Made by a program: the position numbers and the translations under genes. 64,000 nt of DNA from Peromyscus leucopus. Lineage: Eukaryota > Chordata > Mammalia > Rodentia > Cricetidae. The stretch covers positions 89,757,436-89,821,435 of the forward strand of contig NC_051071.1 of NCBI RefSeq assembly GCF_004664715.2. Direction: 5' to 3'. This document shows, in pieces, positions 43,880 through 56,175 of this stretch (positions are counted from its first letter, which is position 1; each line of letters starts with the position of its first letter). Below the pieces are notes generated by a model. It saw only the letters and a list, made by a program, of their open reading frames with translations, did no database searches and was not told where the DNA came from.

Positions 43880-46800
43880 ACCTTCTTCTCAGCACCTCAT
43901 GGAACCTTCTCTAAAACTGACCACATGCTCAGTCACAAAACAAATCTCAACAGATTAAAAAAAAATTGGAATAACCCCCTGTATCTTATTGGATCACCAT
44001 GGCTTAAAATTAGAATCCAACAACACAAATTACAGGGAGTCAATAAACTCATGGAAACTGAATAATGTTCAACTGAATCACCACTGGGTCAAGAAAGAAA
44101 TAAAGAAATAAATTAAAGACTTCCTAGAATTCAATGAAAATGAAGATACAACATACCCAAACTTACGGGACACTATGAAAGCAGTGTTAAGAGGAAAATT
44201 CATAGCACTAAATGCACACATAAAGAAGTTGGAGAAATCTCACACTAGCAACTTAGGGCATACCTGAAAGCTCTAGAACAAAAAAAAAAGCAAACTCACA
44301 CAGGAGGAGTAGATGACAGGAAATAATAAAACTGAGGGCTAAAATCAATAAAATACAAATACAGTACATTAATCAATGTACAAACAAAAATAAAGTACAA
44401 AGAATCAATGAAACCAAGACTTGGTTCTTTGAGAAAATCAACAAGATAGACAAACCCTTATCCAAACTAACCAAAAGACAGAGAGAGAATATCCAAATTA
44501 GCAAAATCACAAACAAAAAATGAAACATAACAACAGACACCAAGGAAATCCAGAGAATAATTAGGTCATATTTCAAAAACCAGTACTCCACAAAATTGGA
44601 AAATCTAAAAGAAATGGATGATTTTTTGGACAGGTACCACATACCCAAATTAAATCAACACCAGATGAACAATTTAAATAGACTTATTACCCCTAAGGAA
44701 ATAGAAGCAGTCATTAAAAGTCTCTCAACCAAAAAAAGCCCAAGACCAGATGGTTACAGCGCAGAATTCTACCAGAATTCCAAGGAAGATCTAATACCAT
44801 TACTCCTCAAATTGTTCCACACAACAGAAACAGAAGGAACATTGCCAAATGCTTTTTATGAGGCTACAGTTACCCTGATACACAAACCATACAAAGATGC
44901 AACAAAGAAAGAGAATTGCAGACCAATCTCCTTAATGAACATTGATGTAAAAATACTCAATAAAATACTGGCAAACTTAATACAAAACACATCAAAAGTA
45001 TCATCCACCATGATCAAGTAGGCTTCTTACCAGCGATGCAGGAATGGTTCAACATATGAAAATCTGTCAATGTAACCCACCATATAAACAAACTGAAAAA
45101 AAAATGCATGATCATCTCATTAGATGCTGAAAAAGCCTTTGACAAAATCCAACACCCCTTCATGATAATGGTCTTGGAGAGATCAGAGATATAAGGAACA
45201 TGTCTAAACATAATAAAGGCAAGCCGAGAGCCAACATCAAATTAAATGGATAGAAACTCAAAACAATTCCACTAAAATCAGGAACAAGACAAGGCTGTCC
45301 AATCTTTCCATATCTATTCAATATAGTACTCAAAGGTCTATCTAGAGCAATAAGACCACACTATAGGATCAAAAGCATACAAATTGGAAAGGAAAAAAAT
45401 CAAACTTTTGCTATTTGCAGATGATATGATAGTATACATAAGTGACCCTCAAAATTCTACCAGGGAACTCCTACAGCTGGTAAACACCTTCAGTAATGTG
45501 AAAACATATAAGATTAACTCAGAAAAATCAGTAGCTATCTTATATACAAATGATAATCAGGGAAGAGAAAGAAATCAGAGAAACATCACCCTTTACAATA
45601 GCCACAAATAATATAAAATATCTTGTGGTAACTCTAACCAAACAAGTGAAGACCTGTATGAAAAGAGGTTTAAGTCTTTGAAGAAAGAAACTGAATAAGG
45701 TAAAATAGAATAGAAAGATCTTCCATGCTCTTGGATAGGTATGATTAAAAAAGTAAAAAATGTCAATTTTACCAAAAGCAATCTACAGATTTAATGCAAT
45801 CCCCATCAAAATCCTAACACAATCCTTCACAGACCTAAAAAGAACAATACTCAACTTCATATGGAAAAACAAAAAATCCAGGATAGCTAAAACAATCTTA
45901 TACAATAATGGAACTTCTGGAGGTATCACCATTCCTGACTTCACGTCTACTATGGAGCTAGAGTAATAAAAACAGCATAGTATTGATATAAAAACAGACA
46001 GGTGCATCATTGGAATCAAATCAAACACCCTGACATTAATCCACACACCTATGAAAACCTGATTTTTGACAAAGAAGCGAAAATTGTCCAAGGGAATAAA
46101 GAAAGCATCATCAACAAATGGTGCTGGCATAACTGGATGTCGATGTGTAGAAGAATTCAAATAGATCCATATCTATCACCATGCCCAAAACTCAAGTCCA
46201 GATGGGTCAAAGACCTCAACATAAATCCAGTTACAATGAACCTGATAGAAGAGAAAGTGGGAAATAACTCTGAACATACTGGCACAGGAGATTCATCCTG
46301 AATAGAACACCAGTAGCACAGACACAGAGATCAACAACCAATAAATGGGACCTCCTGAAACTGAAAAAGCTTCTGTAAGACAAAGGACATGGTCAATAAG
46401 ACAAAAAGACAGCCTACAGAATGGGAAAAGATCTTCACCAGTGCCACATCTAACAGAGGGCTAGTCTCCAAAATATATAAAGTTATATAAAGAGCTCAAG
46501 AAACTAGACATCAAAACACCAAATAATCCAATTAAAAAATGGGGTACAGATCTAAACAGAGAATTCTCAACAGAAGAATCTCAAAAGGCCGAAAGAAATT
46601 TAAGGAATTGCTCAAAATCCTTAGTCATCACAGAAATGCAAATCAAAATGATTCTGAGATACCATTTTTACACCTGTCAGAATGGCTAAGATCAAAAACA
46701 ATGATGACAGCTTATTTTAGAGTAAGGGGAACAATCCTCCACTGCTGTTAGGAGTGCAAACTTGTACAGCCACTTTGGAAAACAGTATGGTGGTTTCTCT

Positions 46801-48030
46801 GAAAAATGAGAGCCAGTCTACCTCAAGACCCAGTGATAACATTCTTCAGCATAAACCCAGAGGATGCTCAATCATACCACAAGGATACTTGCTCAACTAT
46901 GTTCATAGCAGCATTATTTGTAATAGCCAGAACCTGGAAACAACCGTGATGTCCTTCAACCAAAGAATGGATAAAGAAAATATGGTACATTTATACAATG
47001 GAGTATTACTCAGCGGTTAAAAAAAAGAAATGACATCATGAAATTTGCGAGCAAATGGATGGAACTAGGGAAAAAATCATCCTGAGTGAAGTAACCAAAA
47101 CCCAGAAAGACAAACATGGTATGAATTCATTAATAAGTGGATATTACATGTAAAGCAAAGAATAACCAGGATAAAATTCACAGCCCCAGAAAATCTAGGT
47201 TACAAGGAGGACTCTAAAAAGGATGCATGGATTGCTATGGGAAGGGGAAATAGATGAGATCTCCTGGATAAAATGCAGATGGGGAAGAGTAGAGAGGAGA
47301 GGATGCAGGATGGGATATGAGGGAATGGGATGGTCCAACTGAGGGAGAGACAGAGTGAGAAAGCAATGAAAGAGAAATCTTAATAGAGGGAGTCATTATG
47401 GAGTTAGGGAGAAACCTGGTGCCAGAGAAACTCCCAGGAATCCACAAAGATGACTTCTAGCAATAATGGAGAAGGTGCCTGGACTGGCCTTCTCCTGTAA
47501 TCAGATTGGTGACTACCCTAATTGTCATCACAGAACCTTCATCCAGTAGTAACCCAGGGAAGCAGATGCAGAGATCCACAGCCAAACCCTGGGTGAAGTT
47601 CCAAGGAATCCAGTGGAAGAGAGGGATAAGGGATTATATGAGCAAAGAGGGTCAACATGATGATGAGGAAACCCACAGAGACAGCTGACCCAAGGTACTG
47701 TGAGCTCATGAACTCTAGAATGACAGCTAGGGAGCCTGCATGGGACCAACCTAGGCCCTCTGCATGAAGGTGACAGTTGTGTACCTTGGTCTATTTGTGG
47801 GGCCCCTAGCCGTGGGACCAGGATCTGTCCCTGGGTCAAGAGCTGGCTTTTTAGAACCCATTTCCTATGATGGATGCCTTGTTCAGCCTTGAGGCCGGGA
47901 GGAGGAGCTTGGTCCTCCCTCCACTTGATATGCCAGACTTTGTTGACTCCCCATGGGAGGCCTTACCCTTTCTGAGCAGTAAGTGGGGGGTGGGGAGGGA
48001 GGGGAAATTGGTTGGTATGTAAAATAATTT
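43880..48030 (+). mobile_element. 5'-truncated LINE-1, inactive
   Basis: Begins within the ORF2 endonuclease region (ccttcttctcagcacctcatggaacc, equivalent to about 36710 in the full-length element). It runs through reverse transcriptase ([17 protein letters not shown] near 45420), the C-terminal region and a 3' UTR that differs from the first element and ends 'gggaggggaaattggttggtatgtaaaataa'. There are many frameshifts and stops. The longest open piece is 44596-45021. Target duplications were not found with confidence. Confidence 0.9.
44596..45021 (+). pseudogene. LINE-1 ORF2 fragment (early reverse transcriptase)
   Basis: 141 codons including [20 protein letters not shown] and [20 protein letters not shown], collinear with 37400-37827 of the full-length copy. 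It ends at the same frameshift/stop position (ACC ATG ATC AAG TAG) as the first element, so that stop is shared, either by descent from a defective master or by gene conversion. Confidence 0.85.
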
Positions 48031-48039
48031 TTAAAAAGA

Positions 48040-49890
48040 AGACTTGATGCCTCTACTTTTTATTAAGAAATGTGCTCTTTTTGTTTTTCTTCTGTTTCTT
48101 TGAAATTGGTAATAGAAAGAAAGGTCGTAAAAGTCACAGGCTTTGGTAATTGAACCGCATGGCATTCTATGGCCAATAAACCTTGGCTCCTGCATGTAGG
48201 GACTTATGGTACTGGTACCTCAGTAGACTGGTACCTCAGCCCTCAGGTGGCCACTAAGAGCACACAGGCTGGAGAGGACAGGAGCTCTCCTACAGGCATT
48301 TCTAATCAGCCTTTGCCTTCGTGTGCTGCTTTGTTTAATCATTGTCAGAGGTCAGAGTTGAACAGCTAAAACCCTAGATACCTGTGGAATGTGTGCCTGG
48401 GTGCAGTTACTCATTCTTGGGGTGTCCTTTCCTCCCCTGACACAGCACTCCAGTGTGCCTGTGGACCTTCTGCTGTCGACATCCTCCTACCCAAAGGAAA
48501 CACTGCAAACATCTTCAAGTGCACTTCCTGTGTGTGCACATCAGCCTTGGGTCAGAAGTGAATACTAAGCCAGCAGCCTGGACCAAAAGTGTTCTCTGGC
48601 TGTCCTGCCCAAGAAATGGACTGGAGCAAAATTGCTTTTTTTAATATTAAGTCTGAAGTTGTTAAGTGTAGAGAATTTATTTCAAATTGTAAAGCTATAA
48701 CTAACCACCCTTGGTACTCTTAGGGTGGTTAGTTATAGATTTACAATTTGAAATAAAACAAAAAGAAAGGTCAAGATCCTCAAGATGCAGATAGTTCAAA
48801 GAGAATTATTATTCTGTACTTAGTTCATGAGAAAATATGTTGAGATAAATAAGACATAAAGGGAAAAATACACAAGTCCCTAACATAGTCACTGAACTAC
48901 TTTCTATTTTAAAAATTAATTATCTTTCTTTTCAGTTCCAGAAGAAACATAAGGTAGTTTTGTTTGCATAGAGTTTAATGTTTTGTAGATGTGTGCCTGT
49001 GATGTCATCATTCGTGTTTACCTGCAAAAAATGAAGCCAGTGCTCCCCTGGGCACTTGACTTCCACTTCAGAAACAGTGACAGCTTCTGGAGAGCCTTTG
49101 CTGAGGAGCCAGGTTTCCAGAGAGAGCTGTGAATGGGGGAAGTGTTGTGCTGACTGTCTTTCTGGGATTCCTAGTAATGTCTCGGTTTTCAAAGGCAGGG
49201 AACCGGACCCTGTGTGACTTCCCATGCTTTGGAGTAAAGCTTCCTAGTTGTACCCAGGCTGACAGTGTAGTTTTTAATCCCTCTGGAGGAGTGTGTGAGG
49301 AGCCAGTCCAGACACTGTGACAGTCATTCCTTCAGGCTTGCTGTGTAATCACGATTGACATCTGTCTGTCACTTCTTAAAGGTACGTTAGAGACTTCAAG
49401 GTTCATTCTTGTTAGAGACTCTTTCCCATCTTGTGTGGATAAATTCTGTAATTCCATTTGTGAGACTAGAGGTAGTCTCTGCCATGGTGATTTCATGACT
49501 AAACAATACAAGTTTAGATTCTATTATTTCTAAACATGATTTAGTTCTGAAAGAATTCACGTGCTGTGCATCTTTAAGTGTTCAGTGTAGATGGATTAAT
49601 ATATGTTTATGCGACTGTGTATTTTACATTCATTTGTAGACAAAACTCTTCAGTGAATTTTTAAAGTACAATGTTAGGTGGAATGAGACCTTGGTGGCCT
49701 TCATTAACTCAAAAGAAGTGTGAATCCTAGGGTCCTGGGAAGCGAGGGTGTTCTACTATACAAGGAAATCTAGACCTCTTTTCCAAAGCTTTGTACTTTT
49801 TTTCATGAAATAGTTTATTTTTCTCTCTAAAAAAATAATAGAAAGAAACATGCTCTTAGAGAACATTAATCTTTAAACTTTACTGTTACT
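48040..49890 (+). other. Low-copy sequence, nothing identified except a palindrome
   Basis: Repeat-poor AT-rich sequence with several short ORFs on both strands, none recognised. It could be the continuation of the UTR-like sequence seen at 40501-41640. A long inverted repeat lies at 48676-48757. Confidence 0.35.
48676..48757. repeat. Palindrome with 36-bp arms and 10-bp loop
   Basis: Arms 48676-48711 and 48722-48757 are reverse complements with one mismatch (g versus t opposite positions). The loop is tggtactctt. In RNA either strand would fold into a long stem. No transposon termini or target duplications are obvious. Confidence 0.93.
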
Positions 49891-49896
49891 GAAGTT

Positions 49897-50268
49897 TCTT
49901 GGTCCCACCAGGTCCTGCCAGGGTAGCAGCTGTTTTTATAAAATAATGACTCAGAGGTTTAATATTAATTACAAACTTCTGGTCTATGACTCAGACTTAT
50001 TGGTAGCTAGCTAGCTATTACCTCTTAAATTAACCCATTTCTTTTCATCTATATTTTGCCATGTGGCAGTGGCATTGCCGGTCTGCTGGCAACTTGTTCC
50101 TTGGGCAGCTGGATGGTATCTCTCCCGACTCCACCTTTCTCTTTCCTGTCTCTCTCCTCAGATTTCCTGCCTGCCTCTAAGCTGCCTTGCCATAGGCCAA
50201 AACAGCTTATTTATTTATTAACCAATGGGACAACATACATCCACAGCATACAGAAAGACATCTCCCAG
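49897..50268 (-). mobile_element. Solo LTR, family B
   Basis: Shares 'ctt(a)aattaaccca/tttct', 'catgtggc', 'ctgcctg', 'accaatgggaca' and the tail 'cagaaagacatctcccagca' layout with the LTRs at 50677 and 57154. Ends are approximate. Confidence 0.6.
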
Positions 50269-50299
50269 CACTTTACCAACTATCAATTTGCTGACTTAT

Positions 50300-50670
50300 T
50301 TTGTTATTGTTGTTGTTTATTTCTGAAATTGTATTTTAATTACAACATCTCTCCTTCCCTTTCCTCCCTCCAAACTCTCCCATATAGCCCTCCCTGCTCT
50401 CCTTCAAATGCATGGGCTCCTTCCAAATATAACCTGATAAATACAAACAATGTTAACTGTCATGGTTTCAGGGCAGACCATTTGGCTCCAAACAACGAAT
50501 TGGTGTGCTCTTCCATGGGGAAGACCGCCCCTCCTTCTCCCAGCTTTCCTCAGTTGCCCGTAGTTCTTTGTGTAGGGCTGAGGCCCCCTGGACTTTTCTC
50601 CATGCAGTTGGAATGTTCACAGCTGTCCTCCTCTTTAGCCCATGTTTGGGCAGTTGTTTTGATGAGACTG
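50300..50670 (-). repeat. LINE-1 3' region, antisense
   Basis: Reverse-orientation rodent LINE-1 3' UTR: 'ctccttccctttcctccctccaaactctcccatatag', 'aaatgcatgggctcc', 'ccatggggaagaccgcccctccttctcccagctttcctcagttgcc'. It is interrupted downstream by a solo LTR. Confidence 0.7.
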
Positions 50671-50676
50671 TATGGG

Positions 50677-51056
50677 TGTAGTTAGTAGGACTTCCTTGTC
50701 AGACTTTCTTGGAACAATAGTCACCAAATAATTACACAGACTTACTATTAATTATGAAAGCTTGGCCTTTAGCTTAGGTTTGTTCCCAATTAGCTCTGAT
50801 AACTTAAATTAACCTGTTTCTAGTAATCTACAATCTGTCACATGGCTTTTTACCTCTCTTCCATTCTCTATGTCTGACTTGCTCAGTGTCTCTCTAGTGT
50901 CTCTCGCTCACCTAGATTCATAACCCTAAGTTCCTCTCTCTACCCGGAAGTCCAGCCTACTCTCTCCTGCCTAGCTAGTGGTCATTCAGCCTTTATTAAA
51001 CCAATCAGAAGGCACCTTTAACACAGTCTGATCAAACATCCTGCACCATCACAGCA
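50677..51056 (-). mobile_element. Solo LTR, family B
   Basis: Starts tgtagttagtaggacttcc and ends catcacagca. The body parallels the LTR at 57154 (aataattacacagactta, 'agcttaggtttg', 'aattaacctgtttc', 'accaatcagaaggc'). Target duplication is not evident. Confidence 0.65.
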
Positions 51057-51450
51057 AACTCCCTGACCCTCTTCCTCTTACACTCTTTCTATTTGCTTGG
51101 TCTTCCACAGTGTTCCCTGAGCCTTGGGGGAGAGAGTGTTTTGTAGATGCTTCCATTGGAGCTGTGTCCCCAAACTGCATTTTAATTGGTTGTGGTTTTC
51201 TGCAATGGTCTCTATCCATTGCAAAGAGAAGTTTCCTTGATGAGAGGTGGACTACACTTATGGGTGTAAGTGGGACTACACTATGTGACTGACACTATGG
51301 GTGTAAGGACAAATGTTTTCAGAGTGTTGTTGAGGATTATACTGCTTTAGTAAATTAGAGGTTATAGGTTCTCCTCCAATAACCATGGCTTCACTAGTAC
51401 TGGTTAGGTATCTAGGTTTCTAGTACCAAACTCAATTAGAGAGTTGTTGG
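51057..51450 (-). repeat. LINE-1 3' region, antisense (continuation)
   Basis: Continues the antisense LINE-1 3' UTR ('actacacttatgggtgtaag', 'ggattatactgctttagtaaattag', 'ctagtaccaaactcaattagag'). It resumes at 51816-52130 after another insertion. Confidence 0.6.
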
Positions 51451-51454
51451 TGAT

Positions 51455-51815
51455 TGCCTTAGTTAGGGTTTCTATTATTGTGAAGAGACACCATGACCAT
51501 GGCAATGATTATAAAGGAAAGTCATTTAATTGGGTGGCTCACAGTTCAGAGGTTTGGTCCATTATCATCATGGTGGGACATGGCAGCATGCAGGCAGACA
51601 TTTTTTAGAGAAGTAGCTGAAAGTTCTACATCTTGCGTGTGCAACAGGAAGTGGTCTGTCTCACTGGGTGTGCCTTGAGCATACATGAGGCCTCAAAGGC
51701 CACATCCGCAGTGACACACTTCCTCCAACAAGACCACACCTACCCCAACAAGTCCACACCACCTAATAGTGCCAATTCCTTTGAGGGTCATTTTCTCTCA
51801 AACCACCACAGTTAC
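51455..51815 (-). repeat. MaLR/RMER-like element inserted in LINE-1 sequence
   Basis: Starts ttagttagggtttctattattgtgaagagacaccatgaccatggc and ends near 'ggtcattttctctcaaaccaccaca'. This is a very common rodent repeat ('cagttcagaggtttggtccattatcatcatggtgg', 'gtgacacacttcctccaacaagaccacacc'). The exact family name is uncertain. Confidence 0.65.
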
Positions 51816-52130
51816 TGGCAGGGCTTGTGTACCACTACTTCACCCACAGGGCTACTGGACAGGTCATCACTGATATGGTTCATGATGTCATTGCTAGGGA
51901 GGACTGCTGTGTCTCTCTCCTTTGGAAGCTTTCATGTGCCTTCTAGTATCTTTAAAGATAGTCCTCAGGGCAGGGTGGCAGGGAGGGGGTCATCCAAGTC
52001 AGTGACAGCTCAGGGGCCTCTGTGCCCTGTGTCTGAAATGCATGGTGTCTTCAGCAATGGGGAATTACCTTCCACCTCTGGGGGAAAACTAAGGGCAATA
52101 GCAATAGAGTGTATGTTTTAGGAGTCTCTT
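51816..52130 (-). repeat. LINE-1 3' region, antisense (third piece)
   Basis: 'gttactggcagggcttgtgtaccactacttcacccacagggctactggac' and 'gctcaggggcctctgtgccctgtg' belong to the rodent LINE-1 3' UTR read in reverse. Confidence 0.55.
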
Positions 52131-52428
52131 AGACCTGGCCACAACTCACAAGAGGGCTTCTCATATCTGGTACTTGCTTTTTTGTTAGGTGGTCTTTGGG
52201 AGCTCCGTCAGCCCAGGTGAGAAAGATTCAGTAAACTACATATGTATATGTATACACTGAATTGTAGGCACTAGAGGTTTTATTGTTTTAAGCAATAGTT
52301 GATAGTGTGACTCCTTGAGGCTTTTTCATCCATCCATATTGTTATTTTATGTGCTTCTCTCCTCCTGTATTTACCTCCCTCCCCTTTCCTAAGGAGAACC
52401 CTTTTCTCTATCAAATCAATTTCATCCT

Positions 52429-52535
52429 AAAACTATGGAATGTTTCACCAATTTGTATGTTATCCCTGCACAGGGGCCATGCTAATCTTCTCTGTGTCAC
52501 TCCAGCTTTAGTATACATGCTGCCAAAGTGAGCAT
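52429..52535 (-). pseudogene. U6 spliceosomal RNA pseudogene
   Basis: On the minus strand 107 bases match U6 along its whole length: tgctcactttggcagca, tatactaaa, the highly conserved acagagaagattagcatgg, ccctgtgcagggat and ttggtgaaacattccata. There are about 17 substitutions relative to U6, including changes in the 5' stem and in the ATGACACGCAAA region. The terminal T run is short (TTTT then AGG). No U6-type promoter elements were seen upstream. It is a retro-copied pseudogene. Confidence 0.9.
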
Positions 52536-52827
52536 GGGGTTGACTTTAATACCCCATTCCCACCGATAGACAAGTCAACAAACTTCAGAGTTAAACTGTG
52601 CCATGATCAAATGGACTCACAAGACTTCTACAGAATGTTCTATACAGTCACTGAAGTCACATCCTCCTAAGTAGCTCATGGGTCTTTTGCCAAGACAGAA
52701 ATCATTTTAAGCTGTAAAAATCAATTTAAGCTGTAAAGCAAGGTTTAACAAATAAAAAGGTAATTTTTTTATCCTACCAGGTCATAATATTAATAGATGG
52801 AAAAGTCTTTGATAAACTAAACTCATT

Positions 52828-53008
52828 TTTTTAAAGATTTATTTATTATGTGTACAGTATTCTGCCTGCACATGTCCCTGCAGGGCAAAAGAGGGCACCA
52901 GATTTTATTACAGAAGGTTGTGAGCCACCACGTGGTTACTGGGAATTGAAATCAGGACCTCTGGAAGAGCAGCCAGTGCTCTTAACCACTGAGCCATCTC
53001 TCCAGCCC
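52828..53008 (-). repeat. B3/B2-type SINE with 13-bp target duplication
   Basis: Reads on the minus strand from the head ggctggagagatggctcag. The plus strand shows 'aaagatttatttattatgtgtacagtattctgcctgcac' and 'cttaaccactgagccatctctccag'. The flanks aactaaactcatt at 52815-52827 and 53009-53021 are identical. Confidence 0.95.
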
Positions 53009-53239
53009 AACTAAACTCATTCTTAATTACAGCCCTGAACAAGCCAGGAAGAGAATGCTCCTACCTGCACACAATAAAGGCCACTGTGATAATCATGCCA
53101 AGGCATTATACTGAATAGAGAATGACTTAAGACAGTTCCTCTAAATATAGGATAGCATCAAGGGTAACCATTCTCTCAACTATTATTTCATACAGAGCTT
53201 GAATCCTCAGAGAATTAAGATGACAGAGATTAAGATGAC

Positions 53240-53252
53240 AGAGAGAGAGGGA

Positions 53253-53312
<60 letters not shown>
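53240..53312. repeat. (GA)n microsatellite
   Basis: agagagaggga followed by about 28 perfect GA units, preceded by two copies of attaagatgacagag. Confidence 0.95.
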
Positions 53313-53314
<2 letters not shown>

Positions 53315-53479
53315 CAGGAAAGAAAGAAGTCAAATTACCCCATTTGTGGATGAAATGTTTCTGTTTAAAATCCCACCAGGTTGACAGAGCACCTGCCTAG
53401 CTTATAGAAGGCTCTGGACTTGATCCTCTGAACCACATACCAAGAAAAAGGCTCTGAAAATCATCCAGTATACAGCAAG

Positions 53480-53734
53480 ATGTCTCTGCAGGTAAACGTG
53501 CTTGCTGCACAGACTGGAGATCTGAGTTCAATCCAAGAACACCATGAAAAGGGGAACACAGTGGCATGCCTTTGGAATCACAACACAGGGGAATCACCTG
53601 GGAGCTGAAGGGCGAGATAACCTGGAGGACCCAGCATGGAAGCAAATACAGTGGAGATCTCATCACAAGTTGGAAGAAAAGAACTGACTTTCAAAAGTTA
53701 TCCTGTGGTCTCCACACACAGTGTAACACACACA

Positions 53735-53785
<51 letters not shown>
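53480..53785 (+). repeat. B4/B2-type SINE with (CA)n tail
   Basis: Head 'gtctctgcaggtaaacgtgcttgctgcac', 'gatctgagttcaatcc', B1-like half 'ggcatgcctttggaatcacaac', tail 'tcctgtggtctccacacacagtgtaac', then (CA)n at about 53728-53782. Bases 53786-54690 contain a TG tract near 54073-54110 and nothing else recognised. Confidence 0.7.
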
Positions 53786-54689
53786 AAAAGACCAAGAGAA
53801 GTTATGTATGGTAAAGCATCTCTGGATTTAAATAAGCAAGTTATGTTATGGAAATATGCTTGCACACCTCTGAATATACACATAGCCACAGAATTTTGTA
53901 CTGTAAACTGTTGAGGAGTATGATGTTAATTATACTACAATAAAGCCATTCCTCAAGAAAAAAAGCGTGAAGCCAAAGTCATCTGGACTATTAATTTTTA
54001 TTTCACATCCTGAAGGGAGCTGGGCAATAATCTTTGTGAAGAAGAAATTTTAATTTTCTATGTACCAATGTAGCTTGTGTGTGTGTTTGTGTGTTTGTGT
54101 TTGTGTGTGCATGCGTGTAGAAGGTAGGTTTTCCAGTTCTTTGATTTTTATAATCCATCTTAATCCTAATGAATTTCCCCAAGCAGCTGATTCTGGGACT
54201 TCCTACTTTATAAGGTTTTCATATACAACCAAACTTAAATAAAAAATAGTCAACAGAATGTCTGGGGTGCCAGGAAAACTGCCCTGAGATGATCATACAC
54301 TGTGTTCAAATGCACTGAAATGTCAGATGGTGCTCCCAAAATATATGCAATGTGGCTATAAGGTAAGTATTTACCAAATAGTTGAAGAACATGAAATTCA
54401 CATAACCCATATAAAATATTGGTTTGCCTTTAAGTAAGACCTGTTTGTTCGTCAAGGGTGTCTGTGACAGGGTAAGGAACATGACATCTACAGTTTCCTT
54501 TACCAGAGGCTCTGCTGCTGGCATTATGGGATGGTTCTAGGCACAGCCTTCCTTTGAGTCTCCTCAACATCCCAGATTAACACACACAAGAGATGGTCCC
54601 GCAAAGGCAAAGGCCAGGAGAAGCTTCTCTGAAAAGGCCACTATGTTTCCCCTTCTCATTCCTGAGTTGTCAGACTGATGGGGCCCCTC

Positions 54690-54905
54690 TTGTTATGGTC
54701 TCAAGGATTCAACTTAGGTTCTGCACCTGCAGAGTTCCTGGCTTCCATTCCCACCTTCCACATGGGGACTTCAACTGTCTGCAACTCTAGTTCCCGGGGA
54801 TGTAGTGCCCTCTCTGGCCTCCGGGGACACCAGGTATCCAAGCAGTGCACTTACATACATGCAAGCAAAGCACTCATACACAGTAAATAAAAATGAATAA
54901 ATCAC
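54690..54905 (+). repeat. B3-type SINE
   Basis: 'ctcaaggattcaacttaggttctg', 'caactgtctgcaactctagttcccgggg', 'gtgccctctctggcctccggggacacc', ending aataaaaatgaataaat. Confidence 0.7.
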
Positions 54906-55689
54906 TTAAAATGTAACTTAATTCAGCTTTGAGGGCCCCTAAATGTATTGATGTCGATTCCAATGTTCTTTCTCACAACAATTCTCCATTCTAGTTTGTA
55001 TTTTATTTTCCTCTCATCCTTCCAAATGCTCCACAGATCCTTAGACCCAGTTATGTGCAGAAAAGGTTCTGCATGTGGGTGCATTTTAACACAGGTTGAT
55101 TGAAGAGAATGCACTGTTGGAGAGGCCTGTGTTAAAATCACAGGAAGGGCTCTTCTGTGCAAATGCCCAGGCCTGGACACATGGTGCTCAATAAATATGT
55201 GTTACTGTTAAACTTTATGTGTTTCTAAAACTAGACCACCGATTACATTTCTGGTGTTACACAAGAAAAAAAGATAGCATTATAGATACAAAGTCACTGA
55301 AAGGTTTACAATCTAGTTATTTGGCCTTTAATTATTCTGTCTGTTCAAACTTTTCCCACACTATCTGATTAAGAGTTGTAGGAAGTTAGTGACTATCTGT
55401 ATAGCAAACTAGAGATTTCAGACAAATTTTAAATCGTGAGAGAAAGAAAAAGAATAAATTGTTTCGGTTCCTAAAATACCAGTGCTAACAAATTCCTTTT
55501 GCACTGCTTGACAAAACTTTACCCACTCAACATCAACTTTATTTACCTTCACACATTTGGAGATCAGAGGTTGTACATAATCAGTCTGCCACTGTGGACA
55601 CCATACCCTCTGCAGACAGATGACATGGTCAGTAGTCTGCATTTCACACTTGAAATGAAGCTGCAAAGGATTTCCCAGCCCTGCCTGCC

Positions 55690-55830
55690 CACACTCACCA
55701 GGGTCAGATGCAGGGGCCCAGTCTGCTTGTGCACAGGACGGGAGGAGAGCTGCAACTTCTCCCTGAGGCTCTGGCTTCTGCCCCTCAGCGTCCTGGAGCC
55801 TCTGCTTCTTGGCCACCTTTGCAACCCTCC
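55690..55830 (-). other. Candidate untranslated first exon
   Basis: On the minus strand the GC-rich region ends in a strong splice donor, gacccTG|GTGAGTGTGGGC, with the junction at about 55700. No ATG opens a long frame here; the 132-codon ORF starts at a GTG. It is the only CpG-rich segment with a good minus-strand donor upstream of exon 2, so it could be exon 1 of the Abcg3-like gene, about 27 kb upstream, or belong to another transcript. Confidence 0.4.
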
Positions 55831-56175
55831 TTTAGGGGCCGCGACCTGGGCGGCTCCCAAAGAGAGGACAGGAAGTAGCCTGCCGGGACAGCACGGGGTG
55901 GGATCAGGGGGCGTGGGGGAGGCCGGGTTGAGGGAGGGGCCCTGTAGGGCCCTGGGATTGGGGCTCCCCAGCTCAGGGCAAGCTTCCAGAGAGCTGGGCA
56001 GTCTGCACAGAGCCGAGGGTCGGGCCCACACCAGTGCAGGAGGATGAGAAATCAGCATCCAGAATCCCAGGGGATACAAAAAGAAAGTAACTGTTTCGGC
56101 GGGGGCGGAGGGGGGCGGGGCGTGTTTAGCAGAAGGGGAGGAGTGCGGCGCGGGGAGGGAGCAGGAGGCGGAATA
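55830..56175 (-). promoter_or_regulatory. CpG-rich segment, candidate promoter
   Basis: CpG and GC density far exceed the rest of the window. It includes GC-box-like ggggcggggc at about 56113-56122 and cgggggcggaggggggcggggcg. The surrounding DNA is AT-rich and CpG-poor. CpG-island promoters are usual for ABCG2-type genes. Assignment to this gene is inference from strand and position only. The 182- and 211-codon overlapping ORFs are GC-driven artefacts. Confidence 0.5.

Noticed and set aside
52429..52535. Functional U6 gene
   Set aside because: About 17 changes from U6, a short terminator and no visible PSE/TATA upstream. Called a pseudogene.
53127..53384. Arg/Glu and Ser/Leu repeat ORFs
   Set aside because: Translations of the (GA)n microsatellite on either strand.
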